A stretch of 47,414 nucleotides of DNA from Thermoanaerobaculia bacterium (GTDB taxonomy: Bacteria > Acidobacteriota > Thermoanaerobaculia > Multivoradales > JAHEKO01): contig CAMYLC010000138.1 of NCBI GenBank assembly GCA_947259195.1, positions 1 to 47,414 on the forward strand, given 5' to 3'. The position numbers were made by a program, and so were the translations under genes. Below, one piece after another: positions 40,358 through 47,414 of this stretch; within the stretch, counting starts at the first letter, position 1; each line of letters opens with the position of its first letter. The notes beneath the pieces are model-generated. The model saw only the letters and a list, made by a program, of their open reading frames with translations, did no database searches and was not told the DNA's origin.

Positions 40358-41812
40358 CTACTCGTCGATGTACTCGAAGGCCCCGACATCTGGTTGCCCG
40401 TCCCGCGGCGAGCCGAGAATGTCGTGGGTGGTGGCACCATCCGGGTTGCCGGCATCGATGGCTGGGGACCCCGGAGCCAGGCTCAGATCGAGCCCGAGCC
40501 AGTTCAGAAAGTAGTCATCGATTGCAACGGGCAGCACTTCGTGGTTGTGATCGCCACCCGAGAGGTTGCGAGTGGTGATGTTGTTGCGGATCACGTTGCC
40601 AGTGCCTTCGATGCTGATCCAGGTCCGAGTCGGCCAGGAGTCGGAGCCGACAGGTAGGCCCGGGTAGTCCGATCCGCCGACCGCGGTGTTGTTGACCACC
40701 ACCGAGTTGTTGGTGTCGTACCAGGTGATGCCATGCCAGTGATCGGCCTTGCAGAGGTTGTTGGTAATTCGCAATCGCGTCTTGGGTCCGTCCTCGAATC
40801 CACTCAGACACTGGGTCGGTCCCCAGGTGCCAGGGGGTTGTCCACTCGTGTAGCGATTCATGAAGACGTTGCCCGTGATCTCGACATCCGACGAGACATC
40901 GGGATTGGCGCCCATGTGGCTCTGGAAGAAGTCGTCGTGGTGACCATCCCCGAGGGAGACCGCATCGAAGATGTGATTGCCGATGAAACGGTTGAAGTGA
41001 CCGCCAGTAGCGATTCCATCGCGGGAGAAATACTCGACCCTGTTGCCGATGATATCGATGTGGCTCCCTCCTGCAACGAAGCCCATCGCCACCTGGCTCA
41101 TCTCGTTGCAGCGGGCCACTACCGGTCCGTCGTCGCTGTACAAGCGCATTCCGTCGGAGACGTGATCGAACCAGTCTTGAATTGTTGGCAGGTCGCCTGA
41201 GGTGAATCGGCTGTTGACGATCTGCAAGTTCCCGGCCGGGCCCTGGGTACCATGATCCTCGACCCGGACCATGATGCCGGCCTGGTCGTTGACGAAGCTC
41301 AGACCATCCAATCGCCAGAACCCACTGCCGCGGAAATGGACCGAGGTGAGCTGGGGCTCCAGAGCAGTTTGCGCCCGCAGGGTCACCCAGGCCGAGTTGT
41401 AGCAGCCGGTGATCTCCAGGTGTGGGTCGTGTCCGCCAGCGCCGACCAACACGATCGCATCGCCGCCATTCACAGGTGCCCCGGGATTGCGTGGATTGCC
41501 GTCCTTGTCGGTGCAGTCCACCTCAGAGCTCACGACGTACTGAATCGATGCCCAGGGTTTGAGAGCGCTGCCATCGCCACTGACATCGTCGCCCGTTGCC
41601 GGATCGACATAGAACTCGGTGCCTTCGAAGGCGTATTCACTGGGACAGCCGCCCACGGCAGGAGTTCCGCCCACAGAGCGGCTCCAAGCCCACAAGTCGC
41701 CCGTGCCGAAGCTGTCCTCGAAGATCAAATCCGCTGTCTGAGCCCCTGCCGTCAGACGACCGAGTAGCAGGAGCAAGATGCCAAAGCGAACTGTGATTGG
41801 AACCATCTTCAT
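40358..41812 (-). CDS. Secreted parallel beta-helix protein with N-terminal DSFGTGD motif
   Basis: The 484-residue product has a signal peptide (MKMVPITVRFGILLLLLGRLTAGAQ). It is followed immediately by DLIFEDSFGTGDLWAWS, a relative of the motif that ends the protein at 397-2208. Then comes FYVDPATGDDVSGDGSALKPWASI, the typical mouth of a right-handed beta-helix. Turn-rich repeats follow (NLQIVNSRFTSGD, HIDIIGNRVEYFSRDGI, NRFIGNHIFDAV, VEITGNVFMNR, VVNNTAVGGSDY). The end carries SLAPGSPAIDAG and GQPDVGAFEYIDE. No pectate-lyase calcium site was identified; the substrate is unknown. The ATG at 41812 follows AAGGGG. The upstream gap contains the palindrome GATTCGAATC. Confidence 0.83.
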   Translation of the reverse strand: MKMVPITVRFGILLLLLGRLTAGAQTADLIFEDSFGTGDLWAWSRSVGGTPAVGGCPSEYAFEGTEFYVDPATGDDVSGDGSALKPWASIQYVVSSEVDCTDKDGNPRNPGAPVNGGDAIVLVGAGGHDPHLEITGCYNSAWVTLRAQTALEPQLTSVHFRGSGFWRLDGLSFVNDQAGIMVRVEDHGTQGPAGNLQIVNSRFTSGDLPTIQDWFDHVSDGMRLYSDDGPVVARCNEMSQVAMGFVAGGSHIDIIGNRVEYFSRDGIATGGHFNRFIGNHIFDAVSLGDGHHDDFFQSHMGANPDVSSDVEITGNVFMNRYTSGQPPGTWGPTQCLSGFEDGPKTRLRITNNLCKADHWHGITWYDTNNSVVVNNTAVGGSDYPGLPVGSDSWPTRTWISIEGTGNVIRNNITTRNLSGGDHNHEVLPVAIDDYFLNWLGLDLSLAPGSPAIDAGNPDGATTHDILGSPRDGQPDVGAFEYIDE

Positions 41813-41886
41813 TCGCCAACCCCTTGGAGAAAGGTTAGCGTTCGACGATTCGAATCTCGGTGCAGTAGTTCACACGGAGAGTAGCT

Positions 41887-44043
41887 CTATTCCCCCGGCA
41901 TCGGGAAGCCGCGGTCGCGCATGAGCGCTGCTACCTCGGCGTCACGACCACGGAAAGCTCTGTAGGCTTCGGCTGGGTCGACCGAATTCCGCGGGGCGAA
42001 CAGGTTGTCGACCAGGCTTCTCGCCAGATCCTCGTCGTAGAAGCCGCCAGGTGCCGCTCGAAACGCCTCTGCAGCGTCCGCCGTGAGCACATCCGCCCAC
42101 ATGTAGCCGTAATAGCCAGCCGAATAGCCCTCACTGGAGAAGATGTGCCCGAAGTGTGGGCTGCGGTGCCGCATGACGATCTCGTCCGGCATGTCCAGCT
42201 CCGCCAGCATCGTTCGCTCGAAGGTATCGACATCGAGACCGGCTGGATCCATGGAGTGATACTTCATGTCCATAATCGCACAGGACAGATACTCTGTCGT
42301 CGAGAAGCCCTGGTTGAACGTCGCGGCCTTCTTGATCTTCGCCACAAGCTCTTCGGGCATCGGCTCACCGGTCTCAACATGAACGAGGTAGGTTTCGATG
42401 ACTTCGTCGGTCAGCAGCCAGCGCTCGAGAAGCTGCGACTGAAACTCGGTGTAGTCCCGCACTCCGCCGCCGAGCGTCGGATAGTCGACGGTCGATGACA
42501 GATAGTGCAACGCGTGGCCGAACTCGTGAAACAGGGTCGTGGCATCTTCCCAGGAGACGAGCACCGGCTCGCCGGGTGCCCCCTTGATGAAGTTCGAGTT
42601 GTTCGAACCGAGCACCGTGATCTCACCGTCGATGTTCTCGTGGCTACGATACGTGGTTGCCCAGGCGCCGGAGCGCTTGCCGGGCCGGGCGTAGGGATCT
42701 AGGTACCACAGGCCGATATGGGCGCCCGTATCCCTGTCGGTGACCTCCCAAACCCTGACGTCTTCGTGGAAGACGGGTACCGAGCCCTCTGCCACCGGCG
42801 TGAAGGCGAAATTGAAAATCTCTCCGGCAACGAAGAACATCGCCTCTCTCAGGTTGTCGAGCTGCAGGTACTGCTTGACCTCTTCGGAGTCGAGATCGTA
42901 CTTCGCCTTGCGGACTTTCTCAGCATAGTAGCGGTAGTCCCAGGGCTCGATCTCGATTCCGGCGCCTTCGGCGTCGGCAATCGCCTGCATGTCGGCGACC
43001 TCTTCCTCCACACGGGCCAAAGCAGCGGGCCACACCGTCTCCATCAACCCGAAGGCGCCCTCCGGAGTCTTGGCCATCCGGTCTTCGAGTCGCCATTGGG
43101 CGTAGCTCTCATACCCCAGAAGCTGGACTCGCTCGTTCCGCAGCTGGAGGATCTCGGGGATCAGGGCGTTGTTGTCATGCTCATCAGCGTTGTCGCCCCG
43201 GGAGTAATAGGTCCGCCAGACCTTCTCCCGTAGGTCACGCTCATCCGAGAACGTCAGAAAGGGATCCATGGAGGATCGAGTGTTGGTGATGGCGTACTCG
43301 CCTTCGTGGCCACGATCAGTTGCGGCGGCGGCCGCCGCCGCAACCAAGGAGCTCGAAAGACCGCCGAGTTGATCCTCCGCGAGGTATAGGACGTAGCCTT
43401 CCTCGTCGGCGAGAACGTTGTTCGAGAATTCTGTCTGCAGCTCGGCGAGGCGTTGATTGATGGCCGCATAGCGCTCCTTCGCTTCACCCTCCAACGTCGC
43501 CCCATGACGCGCGAAGCCGTCGTAAACGAGCCACACGAGGCGTTGTTGGTCGGGCCGCAAACCGTCCATCTCGTCGCTCTCATAGACCGCCTCGATGCGT
43601 TCGAAGAGCGCTTTGTTCTGAGTGATCTTCGAGCGAAATTCGGCCAACTTCGGAGCCATCTCCTGCTGAATCTCCCTGAACTCAGGGCTCGAACGGTTGG
43701 CGCTCCAGACCCGGTAGTAGGTGAACGCACGGTCCAGGTCCCGACCCACATCCTCCAACGCGACGATCGTGTTCGCGAAGGTCGGCGGCTCGGGATTGCT
43801 GGCGATGGCGTCGATCTCCTCGAGATTTAAGGCCATCCCGGCTTCGAGGGCCGGTTTGACGTCTTCCAGGTCCACACGGTCGAAGGCCGGTACTCCCCCG
43901 TAGGGGCCAACCCACTCCGCCAACAGGGCGTTGTCCTGCCCTGAGGTCGCTGTCTTGTCAGTCATTTCTGTCGACTTCTCCCCGCAGCCTACGACGAGAA
44001 TGACCGCAGCTGTCGCGGCGAGCATCCTGGTGTTTCTGTGCAT
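41887..44043 (-). CDS. M3-family metallopeptidase lipoprotein (Dcp/oligopeptidase A type)
   Basis: The 718-residue lipoprotein has a signal with lipobox ILVVGC (acyl Cys20). The body is the helical M3 fold, starting WVGPYGGVPAFDRVDLEDVKPALEAGM like peptidyl-dipeptidase Dcp. The zinc site is complete: His506-Glu507-Phe-Gly-His510 in TLFHEFGHALHYLSS. It is followed by the second-helix region FQSQLLERWL and the late motif HFGHIFSSEGYSAGYYGYMWADV. It should cleave oligopeptides at the outer face of the inner membrane or in the outer membrane. The ATG at 44043 has AGGAGG upstream and starts the lipoprotein signal; the longer start at 44070 is rejected. Confidence 0.93.
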   Translation of the reverse strand: MHRNTRMLAATAAVILVVGCGEKSTEMTDKTATSGQDNALLAEWVGPYGGVPAFDRVDLEDVKPALEAGMALNLEEIDAIASNPEPPTFANTIVALEDVGRDLDRAFTYYRVWSANRSSPEFREIQQEMAPKLAEFRSKITQNKALFERIEAVYESDEMDGLRPDQQRLVWLVYDGFARHGATLEGEAKERYAAINQRLAELQTEFSNNVLADEEGYVLYLAEDQLGGLSSSLVAAAAAAATDRGHEGEYAITNTRSSMDPFLTFSDERDLREKVWRTYYSRGDNADEHDNNALIPEILQLRNERVQLLGYESYAQWRLEDRMAKTPEGAFGLMETVWPAALARVEEEVADMQAIADAEGAGIEIEPWDYRYYAEKVRKAKYDLDSEEVKQYLQLDNLREAMFFVAGEIFNFAFTPVAEGSVPVFHEDVRVWEVTDRDTGAHIGLWYLDPYARPGKRSGAWATTYRSHENIDGEITVLGSNNSNFIKGAPGEPVLVSWEDATTLFHEFGHALHYLSSTVDYPTLGGGVRDYTEFQSQLLERWLLTDEVIETYLVHVETGEPMPEELVAKIKKAATFNQGFSTTEYLSCAIMDMKYHSMDPAGLDVDTFERTMLAELDMPDEIVMRHRSPHFGHIFSSEGYSAGYYGYMWADVLTADAAEAFRAAPGGFYDEDLARSLVDNLFAPRNSVDPAEAYRAFRGRDAEVAALMRDRGFPMPGE

Positions 44044-44123
44044 CGTTGAGGATCCTCCTAGGTAGTCCAAAAGCCAAGCCTACAATCCAGGAAGCCACTA
44101 GTCGAGCCCTGGGCGAGCTGGGT

Positions 44124-44285
44124 TCAGTTCTTCTTCGATATCACGGCGGCAATGATCAGACCAAAGGGTCCTAGGATCGCGCAGAGCAGGAACCAGCCGC
44201 AGCCGGATCGACCCTTCGTAGTCGCGATCCAAGCTCCGAGGATGCCAAACAGTAGCCAAATCGGGATGCCTAGAAAGAGCTCCAT
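44124..44285 (-). CDS. Small two-helix membrane protein, 53 residues
   Basis: This short frame has an ATG at 44285 behind AAGGAG at good spacing and ends with TGA at 44124-44126. It encodes two hydrophobic helices around a short basic turn: LFLGIPIWLLFGILGAWIA, TTKGRSGCGWF, LLCAILGPFGLIIAAVI, then a SKKN tail. The Gly-Cys-Gly-Trp then Leu-Gly-Pro-Phe-Gly arrangement recalls widespread small 'superinfection/phage-shock-like' membrane proteins, but no family was recognised. It lies between the M3 peptidase and the NTF2-like gene on the same strand. Confidence 0.65.
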   Translation of the reverse strand: MELFLGIPIWLLFGILGAWIATTKGRSGCGWFLLCAILGPFGLIIAAVISKKN

Positions 44286-44317
44286 CAGCGGGTCTCCTTA
44301 TCAGTTCGTGGATGCCT

Positions 44318-44773
44318 CTAGGGAACGGCAGTGTAGTGGCCATGAATGCTCAGCCACCTCCCCATCTCCTTGACAAAAATGCGTGTCGATTTGCCTCGAC
44401 TGGTGAACCGTTCACCGCCAACAGCTCCCGAGTCGGTCCAGTAGTAGACGATCCAGGCCACGTCTCCCCTGACCGTCACGATCGGCTGGTGCATCTCCGT
44501 GTGCACCTCGGTGGCCCGCTTCACATAGCTCCGGATGGAGTCGACCTCGAGGTCTTTGCCCTGGGCGAGATACACGTCGCTCTCGCCGAACTGCGTGAAA
44601 TCAGGATGCACGTATCGCGCGTAGGCCTCGGCGTCGCCTTGCTCGATGGCCTCCCACATGGCGATGAGCGTGGCTTTGACCTGCCCTGCGTCGCTGGAGG
44701 GTCCCTCGGCCAGGCCGGAAACACTCGCTAACAGCAGGCAAAGGGCGAATCCGAGACTTACCTTTCGTTGCAT
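44318..44773 (-). CDS. Exported NTF2-like (SnoaL/DUF4440) protein
   Basis: The 151-residue product has a signal peptide (MQRKVSLGFALCLLLASVSGLAEG). A single NTF2-like cone fold follows: VKATLIAMWEAIEQGDAEAYARYVHPDFTQFGES, the typical opening helix pair, then a sheet (VTVRGDVAWIVYYWTDSG, STRIFVKEMGRWLSIHGHYT). Family members bind small hydrophobic ligands or act as enzymes; the pocket here cannot be assigned. GGGAGACCAGG precedes the ATG at 44773. A strong -10-like TATACT lies about 40 bases upstream. Confidence 0.8.
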   Translation of the reverse strand: MQRKVSLGFALCLLLASVSGLAEGPSSDAGQVKATLIAMWEAIEQGDAEAYARYVHPDFTQFGESDVYLAQGKDLEVDSIRSYVKRATEVHTEMHQPIVTVRGDVAWIVYYWTDSGAVGGERFTSRGKSTRIFVKEMGRWLSIHGHYTAVP

Positions 44774-44811
44774 GATCCTGGTCTCCCTTACGGCAGCGTA
44801 TTCCCGCTCGT

Positions 44812-44817
44812 AGTATA
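44812..44817 (-). promoter_or_regulatory. -10 element for the NTF2-like gene
   Basis: TATACT on the minus strand matches five of six consensus positions; initiation would fall near 44805, 32 bases before the ATG at 44773. The matching -35 region (TGAACC at 17 bases) is poor. The gap 44774-44941 to the divergent glycosyltransferase holds no gene. Confidence 0.35.
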
Positions 44818-44941
44818 CGGCCCGGCTTCAGGACGGTTCACTGTGGGTCGGATAGGAGCCGAGCTGGACTCCCTCTACCGTCGAAGTCTGCATCAAAGCG
44901 GATACGATAGTCGGAGCCGTATTCAAACTGGTGCCTGAAAA

Positions 44942-46897
44942 ATGGACACGAACAGCCCCCGTTCGGTTGCGACAAGAGTCGCCCTCGGGTTGATCCTCGC
45001 AGCGGGTCTCGCGCTGCGCCTCTGGTACGGCAGCTTCGGTCTGCGACTGGATCGGTTCGAAGACGAGAAGCACAGCTGGCCCAACGTCCAGTCCATTCTG
45101 GAGACGGGCACCCTGGCACCGGTCAAGTCTTACTACCCCTACCCTCTCTTCAATGTGCCTCCGGCGGCACTCATCGCAATTGCTGAAAAGCTGTCGAGCT
45201 CGATCGGGGATGAGCCCTGGACCGCGGTGACCGCCGACGGCACGGTTTCCCCTCGTGCCCTCTTTCTCTCCCGGGTATGGCCGATCGTCTACGGGGTTCT
45301 GGCAATCTTCCTCACCTTCTTAATCGGGAGGCGAGTCTTCTCCCCTGGAGCCGGTCTGATCGGTGCGTTGCTGCTCGCCTTCTCTCCGCAAGCGATCCAC
45401 TCCTCGGGCTACTTCAAACCAGATTCACAACTCCTGTGCATGACCCTCGTGGCACTGCTGCTCGCCCTGCGCGCCGTCGAACGACCCAACATCGGCCGAT
45501 ACGCGCTTGCCGGACTCGGTGTCACCCTGGCAGCCAGTAGCAAAGCCATCGCCGTCGTGGTCGCCATGCCTCTGGTTGCGTCTGCCCTCATCACGGGATG
45601 GCGGCGGCACCGCGATCTTCTGCTTCTTTGTGTTGCCGGCGTATCGTCGGCGGTCTCCTTCGTCCTGATCAACCCCTATTGGCGCCACTATCCGGCTTGG
45701 CTCGCCAACCTCCGCCATCTCTACGAGATCCAGGCCAGAGCCAGGGGTCAGACTCAGTTGTCGGTTCCGTGGCGTACCCTGAAGTTCCTTCTCGAGCCTG
45801 CCGTTCAGAGCCCTTGGCTCGCGGGCCTCGGACTTCTTGGACTCCTCGGGCTTCTCGTCTGGCTGTTGCGCAACCGCGCTATCGAGCCCCAATGGCTGCC
45901 CCGTTGGATGTTCCTCACTTTCCCCATCGTCTATGTGGCCGCCTACGCCCTGACGACTGCCTACTTGAAAAGGAACAACTTCCTGGTCGTGCTGCCGCTT
46001 CTGTTCCTGGCAACCGGGTGGGTCCTGGTGACGGCCTGGAAATCGGCAACGGAAACCTCGGACCTCCTGCAACGGCCGATCTTCGCACTTCTGGCCTGCG
46101 CCGCAGTGGTGGTCTTGGCTGGATCGCCAGGTATTTCCTACACCTACTGCGCCGTCGTTCCACCTACCAGCCTGCTTGCCAAACAGTTCCTGGCTCGTCA
46201 CCTCGAGCCACCCGAGGGCAGGCTCGTCTATCAAGAGGATCCACAACTCGCGAGACCGAGTTGGGAGGGATGGCCGCGACAGTTCGCTCGAAATCGAGCA
46301 GCCTTCGAACGGATCGACTCCGCACGAGACCTGCCCCGAGAGGCTCTGGCAATGGCCGACGGTCTGGCTGTCCTCTCAATCTCGCTCGAACAGTCGGACT
46401 CGGAGCCGCTCTCCCAGTGGCTTTCAACTCTCTCCCCGGCGCAGGTCCGCATCTTCAGACCAGAGATCTTTCGTGCCCGTGGTCCCGAGATGACTGCGGC
46501 CTTCCAGATCATTCCGCAGCTCGCGGCCCCGCTTCCTCTCGGTCTCGATCGCTGCACGGGACGAAGGGACTGCCTGATGGCGGTTCTTCCTCGAGCTCTA
46601 TCACCTCGGGAGATCCCTTCCCTGATCGTCTACGTCAAGCAGTCTCACTTCAAGCGGGGAGCGAAGCTGCCAGAAATTCGACTGGGAGGGGAGCTCGTGA
46701 GCCTGACCTGGACGTCCTGGAGGCGTGACACCAAGGAGCATCACTTCGTCTCCACGCGGGTCGTGCCGAACTCAAAAGAACCTCGTGTCGTGATAGAGGC
46801 TACCGGCCGGCCGCTTCGCCCACGGGACTTCCGGGTCGAGCTCTGCCGTTGGCGGCGAGCGACTGAATCCCAGAGCTCCAGCCAGCCTCAATCGTAG
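44942..46897 (+). CDS. PMT/ArnT-type GT-C glycosyltransferase family protein
   Basis: The 651-residue polytopic protein has about eleven to twelve helices and a soluble C-terminal region after about 410. The first loop carries DRFEDEKHSWPNVQSILETG, with Asp41-Glu42 placed like the catalytic acid of GT39/GT83 (PMT/ArnT) enzymes. Then YYPYPLFNVPPAALIAIAEKL and LSRVWPIVYGVLAIFLTFLIGRRVF match their conserved second and third helices. These enzymes move sugars from undecaprenyl or dolichyl carriers to lipid, protein or glycan acceptors at the periplasmic face. The donor is not predictable. The start at 44942 lacks a strong ribosome site. Its 3' end overlaps the convergent small exported protein by 10 bases. 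Confidence 0.78.
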   Translation: MDTNSPRSVATRVALGLILAAGLALRLWYGSFGLRLDRFEDEKHSWPNVQSILETGTLAPVKSYYPYPLFNVPPAALIAIAEKLSSSIGDEPWTAVTADGTVSPRALFLSRVWPIVYGVLAIFLTFLIGRRVFSPGAGLIGALLLAFSPQAIHSSGYFKPDSQLLCMTLVALLLALRAVERPNIGRYALAGLGVTLAASSKAIAVVVAMPLVASALITGWRRHRDLLLLCVAGVSSAVSFVLINPYWRHYPAWLANLRHLYEIQARARGQTQLSVPWRTLKFLLEPAVQSPWLAGLGLLGLLGLLVWLLRNRAIEPQWLPRWMFLTFPIVYVAAYALTTAYLKRNNFLVVLPLLFLATGWVLVTAWKSATETSDLLQRPIFALLACAAVVVLAGSPGISYTYCAVVPPTSLLAKQFLARHLEPPEGRLVYQEDPQLARPSWEGWPRQFARNRAAFERIDSARDLPREALAMADGLAVLSISLEQSDSEPLSQWLSTLSPAQVRIFRPEIFRARGPEMTAAFQIIPQLAAPLPLGLDRCTGRRDCLMAVLPRALSPREIPSLIVYVKQSHFKRGAKLPEIRLGGELVSLTWTSWRRDTKEHHFVSTRVVPNSKEPRVVIEATGRPLRPRDFRVELCRWRRATESQSSSQPQS

Positions 46898-47325
46898 GAT
46901 CGGGGATCTCCGAGTCGCTCCATCTCGGCGGTCGTGCCATCTTGCGAGGTCTGGGTTACCTCTTTGGCCTTGCCATCGTCTCCAATTTCAAAGTCCCAGG
47001 ATCCGCCCATGGAGTCTTCAAATCGGTTCTCACCCTTTTGAATCAAGATCGGGGGCGAGACATCGGCCCACAGAGGAACGGCCAGCAGGAACTCGCCGCA
47101 AGCGGTCTCGACGTTCCAAGTTCGAAGACGTTCGGCATCGCTGGCCGCGCCGTACTCACCCTCGAAGCGATCTCGAACCTCGGCTTCGGCAATCTTCTTG
47201 TCGGAGTTGAATCTGTGCAGCACCTCGCAGAACTCTGATTCCTGCGCCGGCGCGGCAGTGGCCGCCAGCGGTTGTAGGAGCGGCACCAGGAAGAGAGACA
47301 GGAGCACTGGAATTCTGGGTAGCAT
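46888..47325 (-). CDS. Small exported protein of unknown function
   Basis: The 145-residue product has a signal peptide (MLPRIPVLLSLFLVPLLQPL, cleavage near AAPA). The mature part has two cysteines (EFCEVLHRF and ETACGEFLLAV), likely paired, and alternating strands. No family was recognised. There are two good starts: ATG at 47325 with GAGGAATCG, which places the signal correctly, and an in-frame ATG at 47349 with the stronger CGGAGGTG, which adds an acidic MVSSYEES. The former is preferred. Its stop lies inside the tail of the convergent glycosyltransferase. Confidence 0.65.
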   Translation of the reverse strand: MLPRIPVLLSLFLVPLLQPLAATAAPAQESEFCEVLHRFNSDKKIAEAEVRDRFEGEYGAASDAERLRTWNVETACGEFLLAVPLWADVSPPILIQKGENRFEDSMGGSWDFEIGDDGKAKEVTQTSQDGTTAEMERLGDPRSYD

Positions 47326-47390
47326 CGATTCCTCGTAACTTGAAACCATGAGCACCTCCGGTGGTTCTTACCTATTGACAGGGCAACACA

Positions 47391-47405
47391 GGCGGATCTT
47401 CCGCC
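47391..47405. other. Small hairpin near the right edge
   Basis: GGCGGA (47391-47396) and TCCGCC (47400-47405) flank TCT, a perfect 6-bp stem. It lies upstream of the minus-strand gene and could belong to a neighbouring gene beyond the window. Its role is unknown. Confidence 0.25.
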
Positions 47406-47414
47406 GCCGACCTC

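Noticed and set aside
41847..41856. GATTCGAATC as a tRNA T-loop
   Set aside because: Flanking bases do not form a T-stem and no acceptor or anticodon arm can be drawn around it.
47375..47380. TTGACA near the right edge as a -35 element
   Set aside because: No -10-like hexamer follows at 16-18 bases on the plus strand.
1..47414. CRISPR array, prophage, integrative element or rRNA/tRNA gene
   Set aside because: No regularly spaced repeats, integrase, structural phage genes, attachment-site duplications or RNA-gene cores were seen.

Overview
The window is high-GC bacterial chromosomal DNA. It is dense with secreted or outer-envelope proteins and has no plasmid, phage or CRISPR hallmarks. The gene mix points to Acidobacteriota, perhaps the Thermoanaerobaculia. 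That mix includes two giant Asp-box (VPS10/sortilin-type) propellers, a DPP-IV-type S9 peptidase, an M3 peptidase lipoprotein, a 7TM-linked SpoIIE-type phosphatase, a REP-associated tyrosine transposase, parallel beta-helix proteins with the short 'DGFEAGN..SSWS' terminal motif, and several GT-C membrane proteins. This placement is inference from gene content; no rRNA or other marker is present. No tRNA or rRNA gene was seen.

Layout. 1-5555 (minus): the N-terminus of an FG-GAP/VCBS repeat protein, a secreted beta-helix protein, a RAYT transposase and a membrane PP2C phosphatase. 5732-13434 (plus): an outer-membrane barrel, an Omp85/BamA-like barrel, a rhomboid protease, a serine beta-lactamase-like hydrolase and the first Asp-box propeller. 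18131-13455 (minus): glycerate 2-kinase, a TetR regulator, an amidohydrolase lacking its HxH motif, and a Tat-exported threonine-aldolase-like PLP enzyme. Divergent from this run, after a hairpin-rich leader, lies an 890-residue double-length tyrosine phenol-lyase/tryptophanase homologue (18468-21140). 21231-24915: a sulfatase-fold lipoprotein (minus), then QueD-like, ThpR-like and YdjM-like genes (plus). 24964-28233: the second Asp-box propeller (minus). 28363-30192: pirin and a GPP34/GOLPH3-like protein (plus). 38286-30261 (minus): a Gate-domain transporter, DPP-IV, an SLC13 permease with four RCK-C-like domains, a THUMP methyltransferase and a secreted protein. 38485-47325: two GT-C membrane proteins (plus), with a second beta-helix protein, an M3 peptidase lipoprotein, a 53-residue membrane protein, an NTF2-like secreted protein and a small exported protein on the minus strand.

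Functionally the region suggests a heterotroph that degrades proteins and peptides (DPP-IV, M3, propellers, rhomboid), takes up the products (Gate and SLC13 transporters) and dismantles amino acids (lyase, aldolase-like enzyme, glycerate kinase).

The most striking item is the tandem lyase. Aligned by eye to a remembered Citrobacter tyrosine phenol-lyase sequence, the C-terminal half keeps the PLP lysine and every cofactor- and substrate-binding residue checked. It has lost the two tyrosines that, in the family, are supplied to the active site by the partner subunit. The N-terminal half is the reverse: the PLP lysine is a glutamine, but both partner-donated tyrosines are kept. This suggests a covalently linked pseudo-heterodimer with one composite active site, built by duplication and complementary decay.
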